From Pseudoclavibacter helvolus (GTDB taxonomy: Bacteria; Actinomycetota; Actinomycetes; Actinomycetales; Microbacteriaceae), in assembly GCF_014191305.1 (NCBI RefSeq), contig NZ_JACHWJ010000002.1:372001-436000 (forward strand): a DNA stretch of 64,000 nt, given 5' to 3'. The first letter of the stretch is position 1. Every line of letters starts with the position of its first letter. The position numbers were made by a program, and so were the translations under genes. Below, one piece after another: positions 37,515-46,993 of this stretch. The notes under the pieces were generated by a model. That model was not told the origin of the DNA, did no database searches, and worked only from the letters and a program-made list of their open reading frames with translations.

Positions 37515-37556
37515 GGCAAGTTCTCAAGGCTTCTAAGGCGGCGGGACACTGCAGAG

Positions 37557-38006
37557 CTAGCCTCGGCCGAGTGCCTGGTCGACGCCCTTGTTGGCGAGCA
37601 TGTCGGCGCGCTCATTGCCGACGTCGCCAGAGTGGCCCTTTACCCAGCGCCACTCGATGGTGTGGCCGCTGTCCTCGACAAGCGCGTCGAGCTCCTTCCA
37701 GAGCTCTGCGTTCTTGACGGGCTGCTTCGAGGCGGTCTTCCACCCCTTCGCCTTCCACCCCTTGATCCATTCCGTAATGCCTTTGCGCACGTACTGGCTG
37801 TCGAGGTAGAGCGCGACGTTGCACGGCTTCTTGAGTGCGCTGAGGCCCTCGATGACGGCCTTGAGCTCCATGCGGTTGTTCGTCGTGTTGAGCTCGCCGC
37901 CGAACAGCTCCCGCTCGTGGTCGCCCGACTTCAGCCAGACGCCCCAGCCGCCGGGGCCCGGGTTGCCCTTGCAGGCCCCATCCGTGTACATCACAACATC
38001 GCTCAC
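37557..38006 (-). CDS. rnhA: Ribonuclease HI
   Basis: 149 residues, the usual length for a single-domain RNase HI. The metal ligands are visible in order: Asp9 in [14 protein letters not shown], Glu in [13 protein letters not shown], Asp in LYLDSQYV, and the last acidic residue in GNERADMLA. It cleaves the RNA strand of RNA-DNA hybrids. It lies alone between an AraC gene and a methyltransferase, all on the minus strand. Confidence 0.95.
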   Translation of the reverse strand: MSDVVMYTDGACKGNPGPGGWGVWLKSGDHERELFGGELNTTNNRMELKAVIEGLSALKKPCNVALYLDSQYVRKGITEWIKGWKAKGWKTASKQPVKNAELWKELDALVEDSGHTIEWRWVKGHSGDVGNERADMLANKGVDQALGRG

Positions 38007-38069
38007 GTGCGTCCCTCATCTCCGTCGCCGACCACGCAAGAGTAGTCGCGGGAATGCTTCGACGCAGAC

Positions 38070-38771
38070 TCAGCGCAGGCGGCGCACGAGCACGACGCTG
38101 TCCTCGAGCGTGCCGGGAACACCGTCCGGGGAAGTGACCTCGCGTGTTCGCGACTCGGCGATCACCGTCTCCCACTCGCCGACGGGGAGGGCCAAGTCGG
38201 CGACCTCGCGCTCGGGACGCACAAACAGGTGCGCGGGATGCTCCGAGTTTTCGACCCAGGACGGCGGGCCGGCGTGCGCGACCGTCAGGAGGTGCCCGCC
38301 AGGTGCGAGCATGAGGGCCGCCTCCCGGAGGATCTGGGTGCGCGGCAGGTGGACCGGCGACTGGAAGAAGCTCGCCGTGACGAGGTCAAGCGGCTCGTCC
38401 GGGCGCCACGTCTCGAGGTCGCCTGCCACGAAGTCGAGCAGCGACGCACCGATGTCCGCGGCGAGGGCCGCCGCGCGTGCGCGTTCGATGGCGACCGTCG
38501 AGATGTCGATGCCCGTGACCCGCCAGCCCTGCTGGGCGAGCCAGATCGCATCGCCGCCCTCACCGCATCCGAGGTCCAAGGCGCGGCCGGGCGTGAGCGC
38601 GCCGGCGACACTCGCGAGGTTCGCGTTCACGCGACCAGACCAGACCGCGGGCTTCGCCGAGTACAGGCCTTCCCAGAATTCGGTGGGGGCCTGCGGCTGA
38701 TCGGCGGTCGCGGCAGAGGTCGCGCTCGAAGCGGCGGAGGCGTCGGATGCGTGGTGGTGATGCGAGGTCAT
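38070..38771 (-). CDS. Class I SAM-dependent methyltransferase
   Basis: 233 residues from ATG 38771 (MTSHHHHASDA, with a natural His run that could bind metal). An upstream in-frame GTG at 38810 would add 13 residues. The SAM-binding loop is ALDLGCGEGGDAIWLA, followed by GWRVTGIDIS and the later motif LAPGGHLLTVAH. It resembles TehB/thiopurine-type small-molecule methyltransferases, but the substrate cannot be assigned. The 154-base gap upstream holds only a short TTGCGG-AAA-CCGCAA palindrome (38813-38827). Confidence 0.87.
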   Translation of the reverse strand: MTSHHHHASDASAASSATSAATADQPQAPTEFWEGLYSAKPAVWSGRVNANLASVAGALTPGRALDLGCGEGGDAIWLAQQGWRVTGIDISTVAIERARAAALAADIGASLLDFVAGDLETWRPDEPLDLVTASFFQSPVHLPRTQILREAALMLAPGGHLLTVAHAGPPSWVENSEHPAHLFVRPEREVADLALPVGEWETVIAESRTREVTSPDGVPGTLEDSVVLVRRLR

Positions 38772-38925
38772 GCGCTCAGCATGCGTACCAACTCCCGCAT
38801 CCGCAACCATGCTTGCGGAAACCGCAAACGGGGCGCGCGTCCAACTTGCGGGACGATCCGGCCGACGGATGCGCGATGCTGGCCGTCCGCGTGCGTCTCA
38901 TCACGCAAGTTGGCCGGCGTGCTGG

Positions 38926-40029
38926 CTACAACCGCTTCTGCCAGCCGCCCTCCGGGGCGAGGGGCGTGAAGCCGAGCGCCTCGTTGACGCGCAGCATGTG
39001 CGTGTTCTCCTCCGCGTTCCAGGTGAAGACTCCCGTGCATTCCGGGTAGCGCTCGGCCAGCTGCATGAGATTCGCGGCCTTCACGAGCATCCCGAGACGC
39101 TTGCCTCGGTGAGCCTCGGTGACAAGCGTGTTGTCCTGCTGCGCGGGTCGTGTCGTGTCGTCGAGGTCGAGCTGCAACATCGACTGGGCCACGAGGTGGC
39201 CGCTCGGGATGTGCAGCACGGCGGCGTTGAGGAACGTCGCCCCGGAAGCGATCGCGCGGCGTTCCATCTGCACGACCCGCTGGGCGTCCCAGTGCTCTTC
39301 GTCGACCTCGAGCTCGCCAGCAGGGGCGTCGATCGACATGTCGCCGTTCAGGCGAGCGAGGTCGTCGAGGTAGGCGGCGTCGCTCTCGCCCTCCCACGTC
39401 ACCACGCGGTAGTCCGCCCCGGCGCGAGCCGACGCGGCCGCCGACTCGGCCAGCAGCACGTCGACGGGCACCGGCAGTCGCAGCTCACTGATCCGCTCGA
39501 TCTGGCCGAGCTCCCAGCCGTGCTTCCAGAGGAAGCGGGCTGCCGGGTCAGCCGCCGAGACGCTGCCGTGGCCGGTCGGAGCCGGCACGCGCTCGCCTCC
39601 AGGGGTCGGATGCTCGACCCAGGCCTGCAGGGAGGTCCGCCCGTCCGCCCGCGCGATGCCCTCGAGGTGGGCCGCGACGAACGAGCCGATGCCGCGGCGG
39701 CGGTGGGGCGCATCCACCACCACGTGCGGGTATGCGTGGGCGGGCGAGTCGCGCGGGGAGACCATGAGCTTCGCCGCCGCGACCGGACGCCCTTCCTCGG
39801 CGGGCTCGTCACCCGACCGGAAGACGAGGAAGAGGCGGCTCGTGACGGGCCCAGGCATCGTCCAGTCGGCAAGCGTGTGCTGGCTGGTCTCGAGCACGCG
39901 TCCCGGGCCGTACGTCGCCGCGTAGCCCTGGTTTACCAGCGCTGAGTACTGCTCGAGGAGGCGCCAGGACTCCCCATCTCTGCCCGACGTTGGGTCTGGA
40001 GGCGTGAGCTCCCGAATGAAGTGGTCCAC
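38926..40029 (-). CDS. Double GNAT-domain N-acetyltransferase
   Basis: 367 residues from GTG 40029, 6 bases after TACGGT on the minus strand. Two acetyltransferase-like halves can be seen. The first has VVVDAPHRRRGIGSFVAAHLEG (acetyl-CoA P-loop). The second has LVTEAHRGKRLGMLVKAANL and ends NEALGFTPLAPEGGWQKRL. Tandem GNAT proteins of this kind occur across actinobacteria, some acting on antibiotics or mycothiol intermediates; the substrate here is unknown. The frame stays open far upstream across smc on the opposite strand, but that is coding shadow and not part of this gene. Confidence 0.85.
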   Translation of the reverse strand: MDHFIRELTPPDPTSGRDGESWRLLEQYSALVNQGYAATYGPGRVLETSQHTLADWTMPGPVTSRLFLVFRSGDEPAEEGRPVAAAKLMVSPRDSPAHAYPHVVVDAPHRRRGIGSFVAAHLEGIARADGRTSLQAWVEHPTPGGERVPAPTGHGSVSAADPAARFLWKHGWELGQIERISELRLPVPVDVLLAESAAASARAGADYRVVTWEGESDAAYLDDLARLNGDMSIDAPAGELEVDEEHWDAQRVVQMERRAIASGATFLNAAVLHIPSGHLVAQSMLQLDLDDTTRPAQQDNTLVTEAHRGKRLGMLVKAANLMQLAERYPECTGVFTWNAEENTHMLRVNEALGFTPLAPEGGWQKRL

Positions 40030-40189
40030 TCCGGTACCGTAGCTGTCAGGCAGGGGCCGCGTCAGCCCCGCCAGCGTGCCGGGCAACGGCACCGCCGGCT
40101 CACTCCGAGCGCCCAGGCCAGCCCGACCCACCATCCCAGTCGACCCACCAGCGAAGTCTGATCCAGCAGCGAGAGGCCAGCGAGCGCGC

Positions 40190-43100
40190 ATGCATTTGAA
40201 GAGCCTCACGATGAAGGGCTTCAAGTCGTTTGCGCAGCCGACGACGCTCGCGCTCGAACCCGGCGTGACGTGTGTCGTGGGGCCGAACGGCTCCGGCAAG
40301 TCGAACGTCGTTGACGCGCTCGCCTGGGTCATGGGCGAGCAGGGCGCCAAGAGCCTCCGCGGCGGCAAGATGGAGGACGTCATCTTCGCCGGCACGGCGA
40401 CCCGCGGGCCGCTCGGCCGCGCCGAGGTGACCCTCACGATCGACAACGCCGACGGGATGCTCCCGATCGAGTACAGCGAGGTGACGATCCGGCGAACCCT
40501 GTTCCGTAACGGCGGCTCCGAGTACGCCATCAACGGCGACGCTGTGCGGCTGCTCGACGTGCAGGAGCTCCTGAGCGACACGGGGCTCGGCAAGGAGATG
40601 CACGTCATTGTCGGGCAGGGGCGGCTCGACGCCGTGCTGCGCGCGACGCCCGAGGAACGCCGTGGCTTCATCGAGGAAGCGGCCGGGATCCTCAAGCACC
40701 GCCGCCGCAAGGAGAAGACGGTGCGCAAGCTCGAGGCGATGGAGGCCAACCTCACGCGCCTCCGCGACCTCACCAACGAGGTGCGCCGCCAGCTGAAGCC
40801 CCTCTCGAGGCAGGCCGACATCGCTCGCCGCGCCCAGGGCATCCAGGCCATCGCGCGCGACGCGAAAGCGCGCCTGCTCGCCGACGACGTCGTGCAGCTG
40901 CGCGCCGCCCTTCGGCTTGCGACCGGCATCGAGCAGGAGCGCTCCGAAGAGCGGGTCGTGCTGCAAGAAAAGCTGACCGCGGCGCTCAACCGGGCCGAGC
41001 TGCTCGCGGCCGAGAACCGCGGCGACGCGGCCGACGGCGCGCGCCGGGTCGTGTTCGACCTCGAGAGCGTGCGCGAGCGCATCCAGAACCTCAACGCGCT
41101 CGCCTCGCAGCGCAAGGGGCTGCTCGTCTCGCGGCTCGAGTCGCCCGCGTTTGTGCCGACCGTGACCCTCGAGGCCGTCGACGTCGCGCGCCGAGAGGCC
41201 GAGGTGCTCGTCGAGCGCGCCGCCGAGGCCGAGTCGCTCTGGGAAGCGACCAAGGTCGCGACCCAGGATGCGCGTGCCGCGCTCGACCGCATCGACGTCG
41301 AGATCCAAGCCCAGGCGACCCGCATCTCCGCCTACGACCTCAGCGGGAGCGAGCTGCGCGGCGCCGCCGACACCGCCGCTTCGAGGCTTGCCTCGGTGCG
41401 CGGCGAGGTGCTCAGGCAGCGCAACGCCCGCGACGCGGCAGGCGATCGCCTGGCTCAGGCCACCAAAGCGAAGGATGAACTCGACGCGAGCGCCGCCCAG
41501 AGCGCGTCGGACTCGAGCGAACTGGACGCCGCGTACAAGCGCGCCGAGGCCACGCAGCGCGAGGCGGAGCAGCAGCTCGACGGCGGGCGCACGAAGGCCC
41601 ACGAGCTCGAACGCGAACGCGACGCCCTCCAGGCCCGCGTGCAGGCGCTCACCCTCGCGACGGCGGCGAAAGACGGCACCGCGGCCCTCCTCGCTGCTCG
41701 GCTCGACGGCGTCGAGGGGCCGGTCGCCGAGCACCTCCGTATTGACGAGGGCTACGAAGCCGCCATCGCAGCGGCGCTCGGATCGACGGCGGACGCGGTG
41801 CTCGCGAGCGACGCCGACGCAGCATTCCGGGTGCTCGCGCACGCCACGGGCGAGAAACTTGGCCTCGTCGAAGTTGTCGCCGAGCTGGGCGCTGTGATCG
41901 CGACTCCGGATGCCAGCTCTGCCCACGGCTCGGGCGGCGACGCGCTCGGGGCAGGTTTGCGGCCCGCCACGGATCTCGTGCAGGGGCCGCGGGCCATCAC
42001 GGCGCTGCTCGCCCGCGTGCATGTGAGCGAGACGCTCGACGAAGCGCGGTCCGCGGTTGCTGCGTTCGCGTCCGCGTCCGAGGGAAGCTCCGGGGGAGGT
42101 GCGCTCACCGTCGTCACCCGTGCGGGTGAGGTCGTCACGAGCACCTCGCTGCGCGGCGGCTTCGCGGAAGAGGGGACAAGCCGGCTCGAGCTGCTCGCGG
42201 CCCGCGACCGTGCATCCGCTCGCCTCACGGTCGTCACCGACGAGCTCGACCAGGCAGCGCTCGCGCTCGCGGAGCACCGGGCCGCGTCTCAGGCCACGAA
42301 GACCGAGGCGAAGCGCACGCTCGATGCGCTGCGCGCCTTCGACGGGGCGCTCGCCGCCGAACGCGAGCAGCTCAACCGAGCCAGCGCGCGAGTGGATGCG
42401 GGCACGGCCGAGCTCGCGCGCGCCGCGAAGGCCTTCGACCTCGCCTCCGGCGGTGTCGAAGCCGCAGAGCAGGCGGCGAGCGCGGCGAAGGCTACGCTCG
42501 CGGAACACGAGGCCCTGCCCCGCCCCGAGCTCGACTCCTCGGCGCGCGTCGACGCCAACGCCGGTGTGGAGCGCGCCCGTGAGACGGAAGTCGAGGCGCG
42601 GCTGCAGCTCGAGACGCTGAGGGAACGCTCGCGCAGCGAACGACTCCGCGCCGAATCCCTCGATCGCCAGCTCGAAGCCGACCGGCAAGCCGCCGACAAG
42701 ACCGCCCGCGAGACCGTCGTGCGGCGGGCGGAGCTCGCGCAGACCGAGCGTGTGCTCGCTGCGATCCCGCGCCTCGCCGCCGCCGTGCAGGAGTCGCTCG
42801 CCGAGGCCCAGCAGCAGCTCGCCGAAGCCGAGCGCGAGCGCGCCGCGCAGCACGAGGAACTCGGCCAGCTGCGCCAGACCGAGCAGCAGCTGCGCGCTCG
42901 CCTCAGCGAGATCACCGAGGACGTGCACTCGATCGAGCTGCAGATCTACGAGAAGAAGAGCTCCCTGCGGTCCACCCTCGAGCGCGCCGCGAGCGAGCTG
43001 CGCCTCGCCGAAGCCGTGCTTGTCGCCGAGTACGGGCCAGACCAGCTTGTGCCCGCCGACGACGACGCCCTGCGCGCGAAGGCCGAGCGTATTGCCTCGG

Positions 43101-44107
43101 CGCTCGCCGAGCAGCGCGCCAGGCACGAAGTCGCCGCCGAGGGTGAGGCGGAGGGCTCGGCTGCTGCGAACGGCGCGGAGGAGCCCGCCGCCGGACCCGC
43201 CGCGACCGGCAAGGACGAGCCGACGGATGCAACCGGCGGGCCGCGTTCATCCGGTGACTCGGCCGGCGCTGAAGCCGCTGCGACCCACGCTCCGACCGCG
43301 GCGCAGGCTGTTGGCCAGGCCGAGACGGCTACGGGCCCGGCGCTCGCGGAGCAGCTCGACGAGGACCTCGCGGCGACCCTTGAGGACGACGCCGAGGAGG
43401 AGTTCGTCGGCGTGCCGTTTGTGCGCGCCGAGCAGCAGGCGCGCCTCGCGGCGGCCGAACGCAAGATGTCGACGCTCGGCCGCATCAACCCGCTCGCCCT
43501 CGAGGAGTTCGCGGCCCTCGAGCAGCGGCACGCGTTCCTCGCGGACCAGCTCGATGACCTCGCCGCGACGAAAGCCGATCTGCTGCGCATCGTCGGCGAC
43601 ATCGACGAGCGCATGCGCACCGTCTTCGAGGCGGCGTTCGAGGACACCCGCGAGGCGTTCCACACGGTCTTCCCGATCCTCTTCCCCGGAGGATCAGGCG
43701 ACATCACGCTCACGGCGCCGGACGACATGCTCGCGACGGGCATCGAGGTCATGGTGCGTCCGGCCGGGAAGAAGATCGAGCGCCTCTCGCTGCTCTCGGG
43801 CGGGGAGCGCTCGCTCGCGGCAGTCGCGATCCTCGTGTCGATCTTCAAGGCGAGGCCCAGCCCGTTCTACATCATGGACGAAGTCGAGGCCGCCCTCGAC
43901 GACGCGAACCTCGGGCGCCTCCTCGCGGTCTTCGAAGAGCTGCGGGCCTCCAGCCAGCTCATTGTCATCACGCACCAGAAGCGCACGATGGAGATCGCGG
44001 ATGCGCTCTACGGCGTCTCGATGCGCCAAGACGGCGTCTCCGCGGTCGTCGGCCAGCGCATCCACCGCGACGAAGACCGCCCTGTGGAGAGCGACCCCGC
44101 CGCGTAG
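40190..44107 (+). CDS. smc: Chromosome segregation ATPase SMC
   Basis: 1305 residues from ATG 40190 (MHLKSLTMKGFKSFAQPT). The N-terminal head has Walker A GPNGSGKSN. Long coiled coils flank a hinge near residues 500-660. The C-terminal head has the ABC signature LSGGERSLAAVAILV and Walker B FYIMDEVEAALDD. With ScpA/ScpB it compacts and separates chromosomes. The protein is about 100 residues longer than usual. The excess is an Ala/Glu/Gly-rich low-complexity segment between EYGP (residue 947) and PFVRAEQ (1076), at the joint between coiled coil and C-terminal head. The 160-base gap upstream shows no clear promoter. Confidence 0.95.
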   Translation: MHLKSLTMKGFKSFAQPTTLALEPGVTCVVGPNGSGKSNVVDALAWVMGEQGAKSLRGGKMEDVIFAGTATRGPLGRAEVTLTIDNADGMLPIEYSEVTIRRTLFRNGGSEYAINGDAVRLLDVQELLSDTGLGKEMHVIVGQGRLDAVLRATPEERRGFIEEAAGILKHRRRKEKTVRKLEAMEANLTRLRDLTNEVRRQLKPLSRQADIARRAQGIQAIARDAKARLLADDVVQLRAALRLATGIEQERSEERVVLQEKLTAALNRAELLAAENRGDAADGARRVVFDLESVRERIQNLNALASQRKGLLVSRLESPAFVPTVTLEAVDVARREAEVLVERAAEAESLWEATKVATQDARAALDRIDVEIQAQATRISAYDLSGSELRGAADTAASRLASVRGEVLRQRNARDAAGDRLAQATKAKDELDASAAQSASDSSELDAAYKRAEATQREAEQQLDGGRTKAHELERERDALQARVQALTLATAAKDGTAALLAARLDGVEGPVAEHLRIDEGYEAAIAAALGSTADAVLASDADAAFRVLAHATGEKLGLVEVVAELGAVIATPDASSAHGSGGDALGAGLRPATDLVQGPRAITALLARVHVSETLDEARSAVAAFASASEGSSGGGALTVVTRAGEVVTSTSLRGGFAEEGTSRLELLAARDRASARLTVVTDELDQAALALAEHRAASQATKTEAKRTLDALRAFDGALAAEREQLNRASARVDAGTAELARAAKAFDLASGGVEAAEQAASAAKATLAEHEALPRPELDSSARVDANAGVERARETEVEARLQLETLRERSRSERLRAESLDRQLEADRQAADKTARETVVRRAELAQTERVLAAIPRLAAAVQESLAEAQQQLAEAERERAAQHEELGQLRQTEQQLRARLSEITEDVHSIELQIYEKKSSLRSTLERAASELRLAEAVLVAEYGPDQLVPADDDALRAKAERIASALAEQRARHEVAAEGEAEGSAAANGAEEPAAGPAATGKDEPTDATGGPRSSGDSAGAEAAATHAPTAAQAVGQAETATGPALAEQLDEDLAATLEDDAEEEFVGVPFVRAEQQARLAAAERKMSTLGRINPLALEEFAALEQRHAFLADQLDDLAATKADLLRIVGDIDERMRTVFEAAFEDTREAFHTVFPILFPGGSGDITLTAPDDMLATGIEVMVRPAGKKIERLSLLSGGERSLAAVAILVSIFKARPSPFYIMDEVEAALDDANLGRLLAVFEELRASSQLIVITHQKRTMEIADALYGVSMRQDGVSAVVGQRIHRDEDRPVESDPAA

Positions 44108-44191
44108 AAGCACGCCTTTGCCGCGCATGCGCGCCCGTCTCCCTCCCTCCCTGCCACCGCGCGTGCGCCTCGGCGTGGGACGATGGATGCA

Positions 44192-46813
44192 ATGACTTCC
44201 GTCGACGGCACCTCCGCCCCAGCCCCCGCCATCCCAGAGCCCAAGCTGGGTCTCGTGACCCTCCTCCCGGACCCGTACGACGCCGACTCGATGTTCGAGG
44301 CGTTCGAGCTGTGGACGACAAGCCGTGGAATCACGATGTACCCGGCGCAGGAGGAAGCCGTCATGGAGCTTGTCTCCGAGGCGCACGTCATCCTGTCGAC
44401 GCCGACGGGCACGGGCAAGTCGCTTGTCGCGATCGCGGCCCACGCGGCCTGCCTCGCGCAGGGCGGCCGCAGCTACTACACGGCGCCCATCAAGGCGCTC
44501 GTGAGCGAGAAGTTCTTCGCGCTCGTCGAGATCTTCGGCGCCGCGAACGTCGGCATGGTCACGGGCGACAGCTCCGTGAACCCGGACGCGCCGATCATCT
44601 GCTGCACGGCCGAGATCCTCGCGAACCTCGCCCTGCGCCATGGATCAGACGCCGATGTCGACCAGGTCGTCATGGACGAGTTCCACTACTACGGCGACCC
44701 CGATCGCGGGTGGGCGTGGCAGCTGCCGCTGCTCATGCTGCCCGACGTGCAGTTCCTCTTGATGTCGGCGACCCTCGGCGACGTCACCGAGATCGTTGAG
44801 GACCTCGAGCGGCGCACGCAGCGCGACGTGTCGCTCGTGACCGGCGTCGAGCGCCCTGTGCCGCTCGACTTCTCGTACGTCGTCGCGCCGACCCACGAGA
44901 CGGTCGAAAAGCTCGTCGAGGAGCGCAAGACGCCCATCTACATCGTGCATTTCTCGCAGGCCGCGGCCATCGAGCGGGCGCAGGCGCTGTCGAGCCTGAA
45001 GGTCGTCGACCGAGCCGGCCGGGATGCGATCGCTGAGGCGATCGGCGGGTTCCGCTTCACGACGGCGTTTGGCAAGGTGCTCTCGCGGTACGTTCGAGCC
45101 GGCATCGGCGTGCACCACGCCGGCATGCTGCCCCGCTACCGCCGCCTCGTCGAGACGCTCGCGCAGAAGGGGCTTCTCCGCGTCATCTGCGGAACCGACA
45201 CGCTCGGCGTCGGCATTAACGTGCCCATCCGTACGGTGCTCATTACGGCGCTCGCGAAGTTCGACGGGCAGCGGATGCGGCACCTCTCGGCGCGTGAGTT
45301 CCACCAGATCGCGGGCCGCGCGGGACGTGCCGGCTACGACACCGCCGGGACCGTGGTCGTCGAGGCGCCAGAGCACGAGATCGAGAACGCCGCCGCCGTG
45401 CGCAAGGCGGGCGACGATGAGAAGAAGCGCAAGCGCATCGTCAAGAAGAAGGCGCCGCAGGGCTTTGTGTCGTGGGGCGAGAAGTCGTTCGAGAAGCTCG
45501 TCTCCGCCGAGCCCGAGCCGCTCACCTCGCACATGCACATCACGGCGTCGATGATCATCAACGTCATCGCGCGCGGGGGAGACGTCTTCGGCAACGCGAA
45601 GAAGCTCGTCTACGACAACCACGAGAAGCCGGCCCGCCAGCCGGAGCTGGCGTTGCGTGCCATCGGCATCTTCCGCACGCTCGTGACGGCAGGCATCGTC
45701 GAGATCGGCAGGCAGGGGCGCATCACCCTCACCGTCGACCTGCAGGCGAACTTTGCGCTCAACCAGCCGCTCTCGCCGTTTGCGCTTGCCGCCATCGAGC
45801 TCCTCGACCCCGAGGCGGAGGCGGCACCGGGCGACCGCGGCTCCGAGGAGAACACGAGCGGCGAGGGCGCGGTCGGCTCCGGCCACTACGCGCTCGACGT
45901 CGTCAGCATCATCGAGTCGACCCTCGACGACCCACGCCCCGTGCTCTCGCAGCAGCAGTTCAAGGCTCGCGGCGAGGCGGTCGCGCAGATGAAGGCCGAC
46001 GGCATCGAGTACGACGAGCGCATGGAGCGCCTCGAGGAGATCACTCATCCCAAGCCGCTCGAGGGGCTGCTCGCGCAGTCGTTCGAGTTGTTCGCGCAGC
46101 ACGAGCCGTGGGTGCGCGACTTCGAACTCTCGCCGAAGTCGGTGGTGCGCGACATGTTCGAGCGGGCTATGAGCTTCGCCGAGTACGTGAACTTCTACCA
46201 GCTCATGCGCAGCGAGGGCCTCGTGCTTCGCTACCTGAGTGACGCCTACAAGGCGATCCGCCAGACGGTACCAGACGAGGCGAAGACGGAGGAGCTGCTC
46301 GACATCATCGAGTGGCTCGGCGAGCTTGTTCGCCAGGTCGACTCGAGCCTCATCGACGAGTGGGCGTCACTCGTTGACCCCGAGCAGCAGGCCGCGAGCG
46401 ACGAGCCGGTCGTGCCGCCGGCACCGCCAAGCGTCGTCGGTAACCGCCGCGCCTTCACGGTGCTCGTGCGCAACGAGATGTTCCGCCGCGTACAGCTCGC
46501 GGCCCTCCAGCGCGACGAGGCGCTCGCCGAGCTGGACCCGGACGTCGACTGGTCGAAGGCCCTCGACGACTACTTCGACGACCACGACACGATGGGGGTA
46601 GATGCGGCGGCCCGTTCGCCGAAACTCCTCACGATCGACGACTCGGAGGTGCGCCAGTCCGGCGGCCTCTGGAGCGGCGTGTGGCGCGTCGAGCAGATCA
46701 TCGACGACCCAGCAGGCGACCACGACTGGCGCATCCGCGCGGAGGTCGACCTCGCCGAGTCGCACGAGGCCGGCGAGGCCATCGTGCGCGTCACGGACGT
46801 GTCGCGGCTCTAA
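44192..46813 (+). CDS. DEAD/DEAH-box RNA helicase with DUF3516 C-terminus
   Basis: 873 residues from ATG 44192, 7 bases after GACGAT; ATG 44183 is an alternative. It is a Ski2-like superfamily 2 helicase with Walker A STPTGTGKSL, the DEFH box in VVMDEFHYYGD, SATLGD and HQIAGRAGRAGYD. The C-terminal 400 residues match the actinobacterial DUF3516 helicases, a group with a beta/helical extension of unknown role. A likely job is RNA turnover or remodelling. A perfect-repeat terminator follows, facing the convergent TerC gene. Confidence 0.9.
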   Translation: MTSVDGTSAPAPAIPEPKLGLVTLLPDPYDADSMFEAFELWTTSRGITMYPAQEEAVMELVSEAHVILSTPTGTGKSLVAIAAHAACLAQGGRSYYTAPIKALVSEKFFALVEIFGAANVGMVTGDSSVNPDAPIICCTAEILANLALRHGSDADVDQVVMDEFHYYGDPDRGWAWQLPLLMLPDVQFLLMSATLGDVTEIVEDLERRTQRDVSLVTGVERPVPLDFSYVVAPTHETVEKLVEERKTPIYIVHFSQAAAIERAQALSSLKVVDRAGRDAIAEAIGGFRFTTAFGKVLSRYVRAGIGVHHAGMLPRYRRLVETLAQKGLLRVICGTDTLGVGINVPIRTVLITALAKFDGQRMRHLSAREFHQIAGRAGRAGYDTAGTVVVEAPEHEIENAAAVRKAGDDEKKRKRIVKKKAPQGFVSWGEKSFEKLVSAEPEPLTSHMHITASMIINVIARGGDVFGNAKKLVYDNHEKPARQPELALRAIGIFRTLVTAGIVEIGRQGRITLTVDLQANFALNQPLSPFALAAIELLDPEAEAAPGDRGSEENTSGEGAVGSGHYALDVVSIIESTLDDPRPVLSQQQFKARGEAVAQMKADGIEYDERMERLEEITHPKPLEGLLAQSFELFAQHEPWVRDFELSPKSVVRDMFERAMSFAEYVNFYQLMRSEGLVLRYLSDAYKAIRQTVPDEAKTEELLDIIEWLGELVRQVDSSLIDEWASLVDPEQQAASDEPVVPPAPPSVVGNRRAFTVLVRNEMFRRVQLAALQRDEALAELDPDVDWSKALDDYFDDHDTMGVDAAARSPKLLTIDDSEVRQSGGLWSGVWRVEQIIDDPAGDHDWRIRAEVDLAESHEAGEAIVRVTDVSRL

Positions 46814-46855
46814 GCGCGTCACCAAGCTCCGCGCCCACGGCCACCGAGAGCGGTG

Positions 46856-46890
46856 TTGTGGTCGCTCGAGCGCGCGTGAAGCGACCACAA
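46856..46890. repeat. Inverted repeat after the helicase gene
   Basis: TTGTGGTCGCT (46856-46866) and AGCGACCACAA (46880-46890) are perfect 11-bp inverted arms with a 13-base loop. It lies upstream of the stronger terminator at 46925 and may assist termination. Confidence 0.5.
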
Positions 46891-46924
46891 GTCCGCCCTG
46901 GGTCGCCAGGCACCAGGCGGGAAC

Positions 46925-46969
46925 GACAAAACCGGATGCTCGCGACTGGCGCGTGCATCCGGTTTTGTC
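46925..46969. terminator. Bidirectional terminator between helicase and TerC genes
   Basis: GACAAAACCGGATGC (46925-46939) and GCATCCGGTTTTGTC (46955-46969) are perfect 15-bp inverted arms. TTTTGT on the right arm and its mirror on the left give U-runs in both directions. Confidence 0.8.
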
Positions 46970-46993
46970 AGTGCTGGTGGCCCAGCGGGGCGA

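Noticed and set aside
38926-41325. Long minus-strand frame making the GNAT protein 799 residues
   Set aside because: Everything beyond 40029 lies opposite smc and is Ser/Arg-rich shadow. A GTG at 40029 with a -10 box gives a normal-sized protein.
40100-43126. A 1008-codon open frame on the minus strand opposite smc
   Set aside because: It is a shadow of the GC-rich, Ala/Arg-heavy smc coding strand. The composition is low-complexity and shows no domain, while smc itself is unmistakable.
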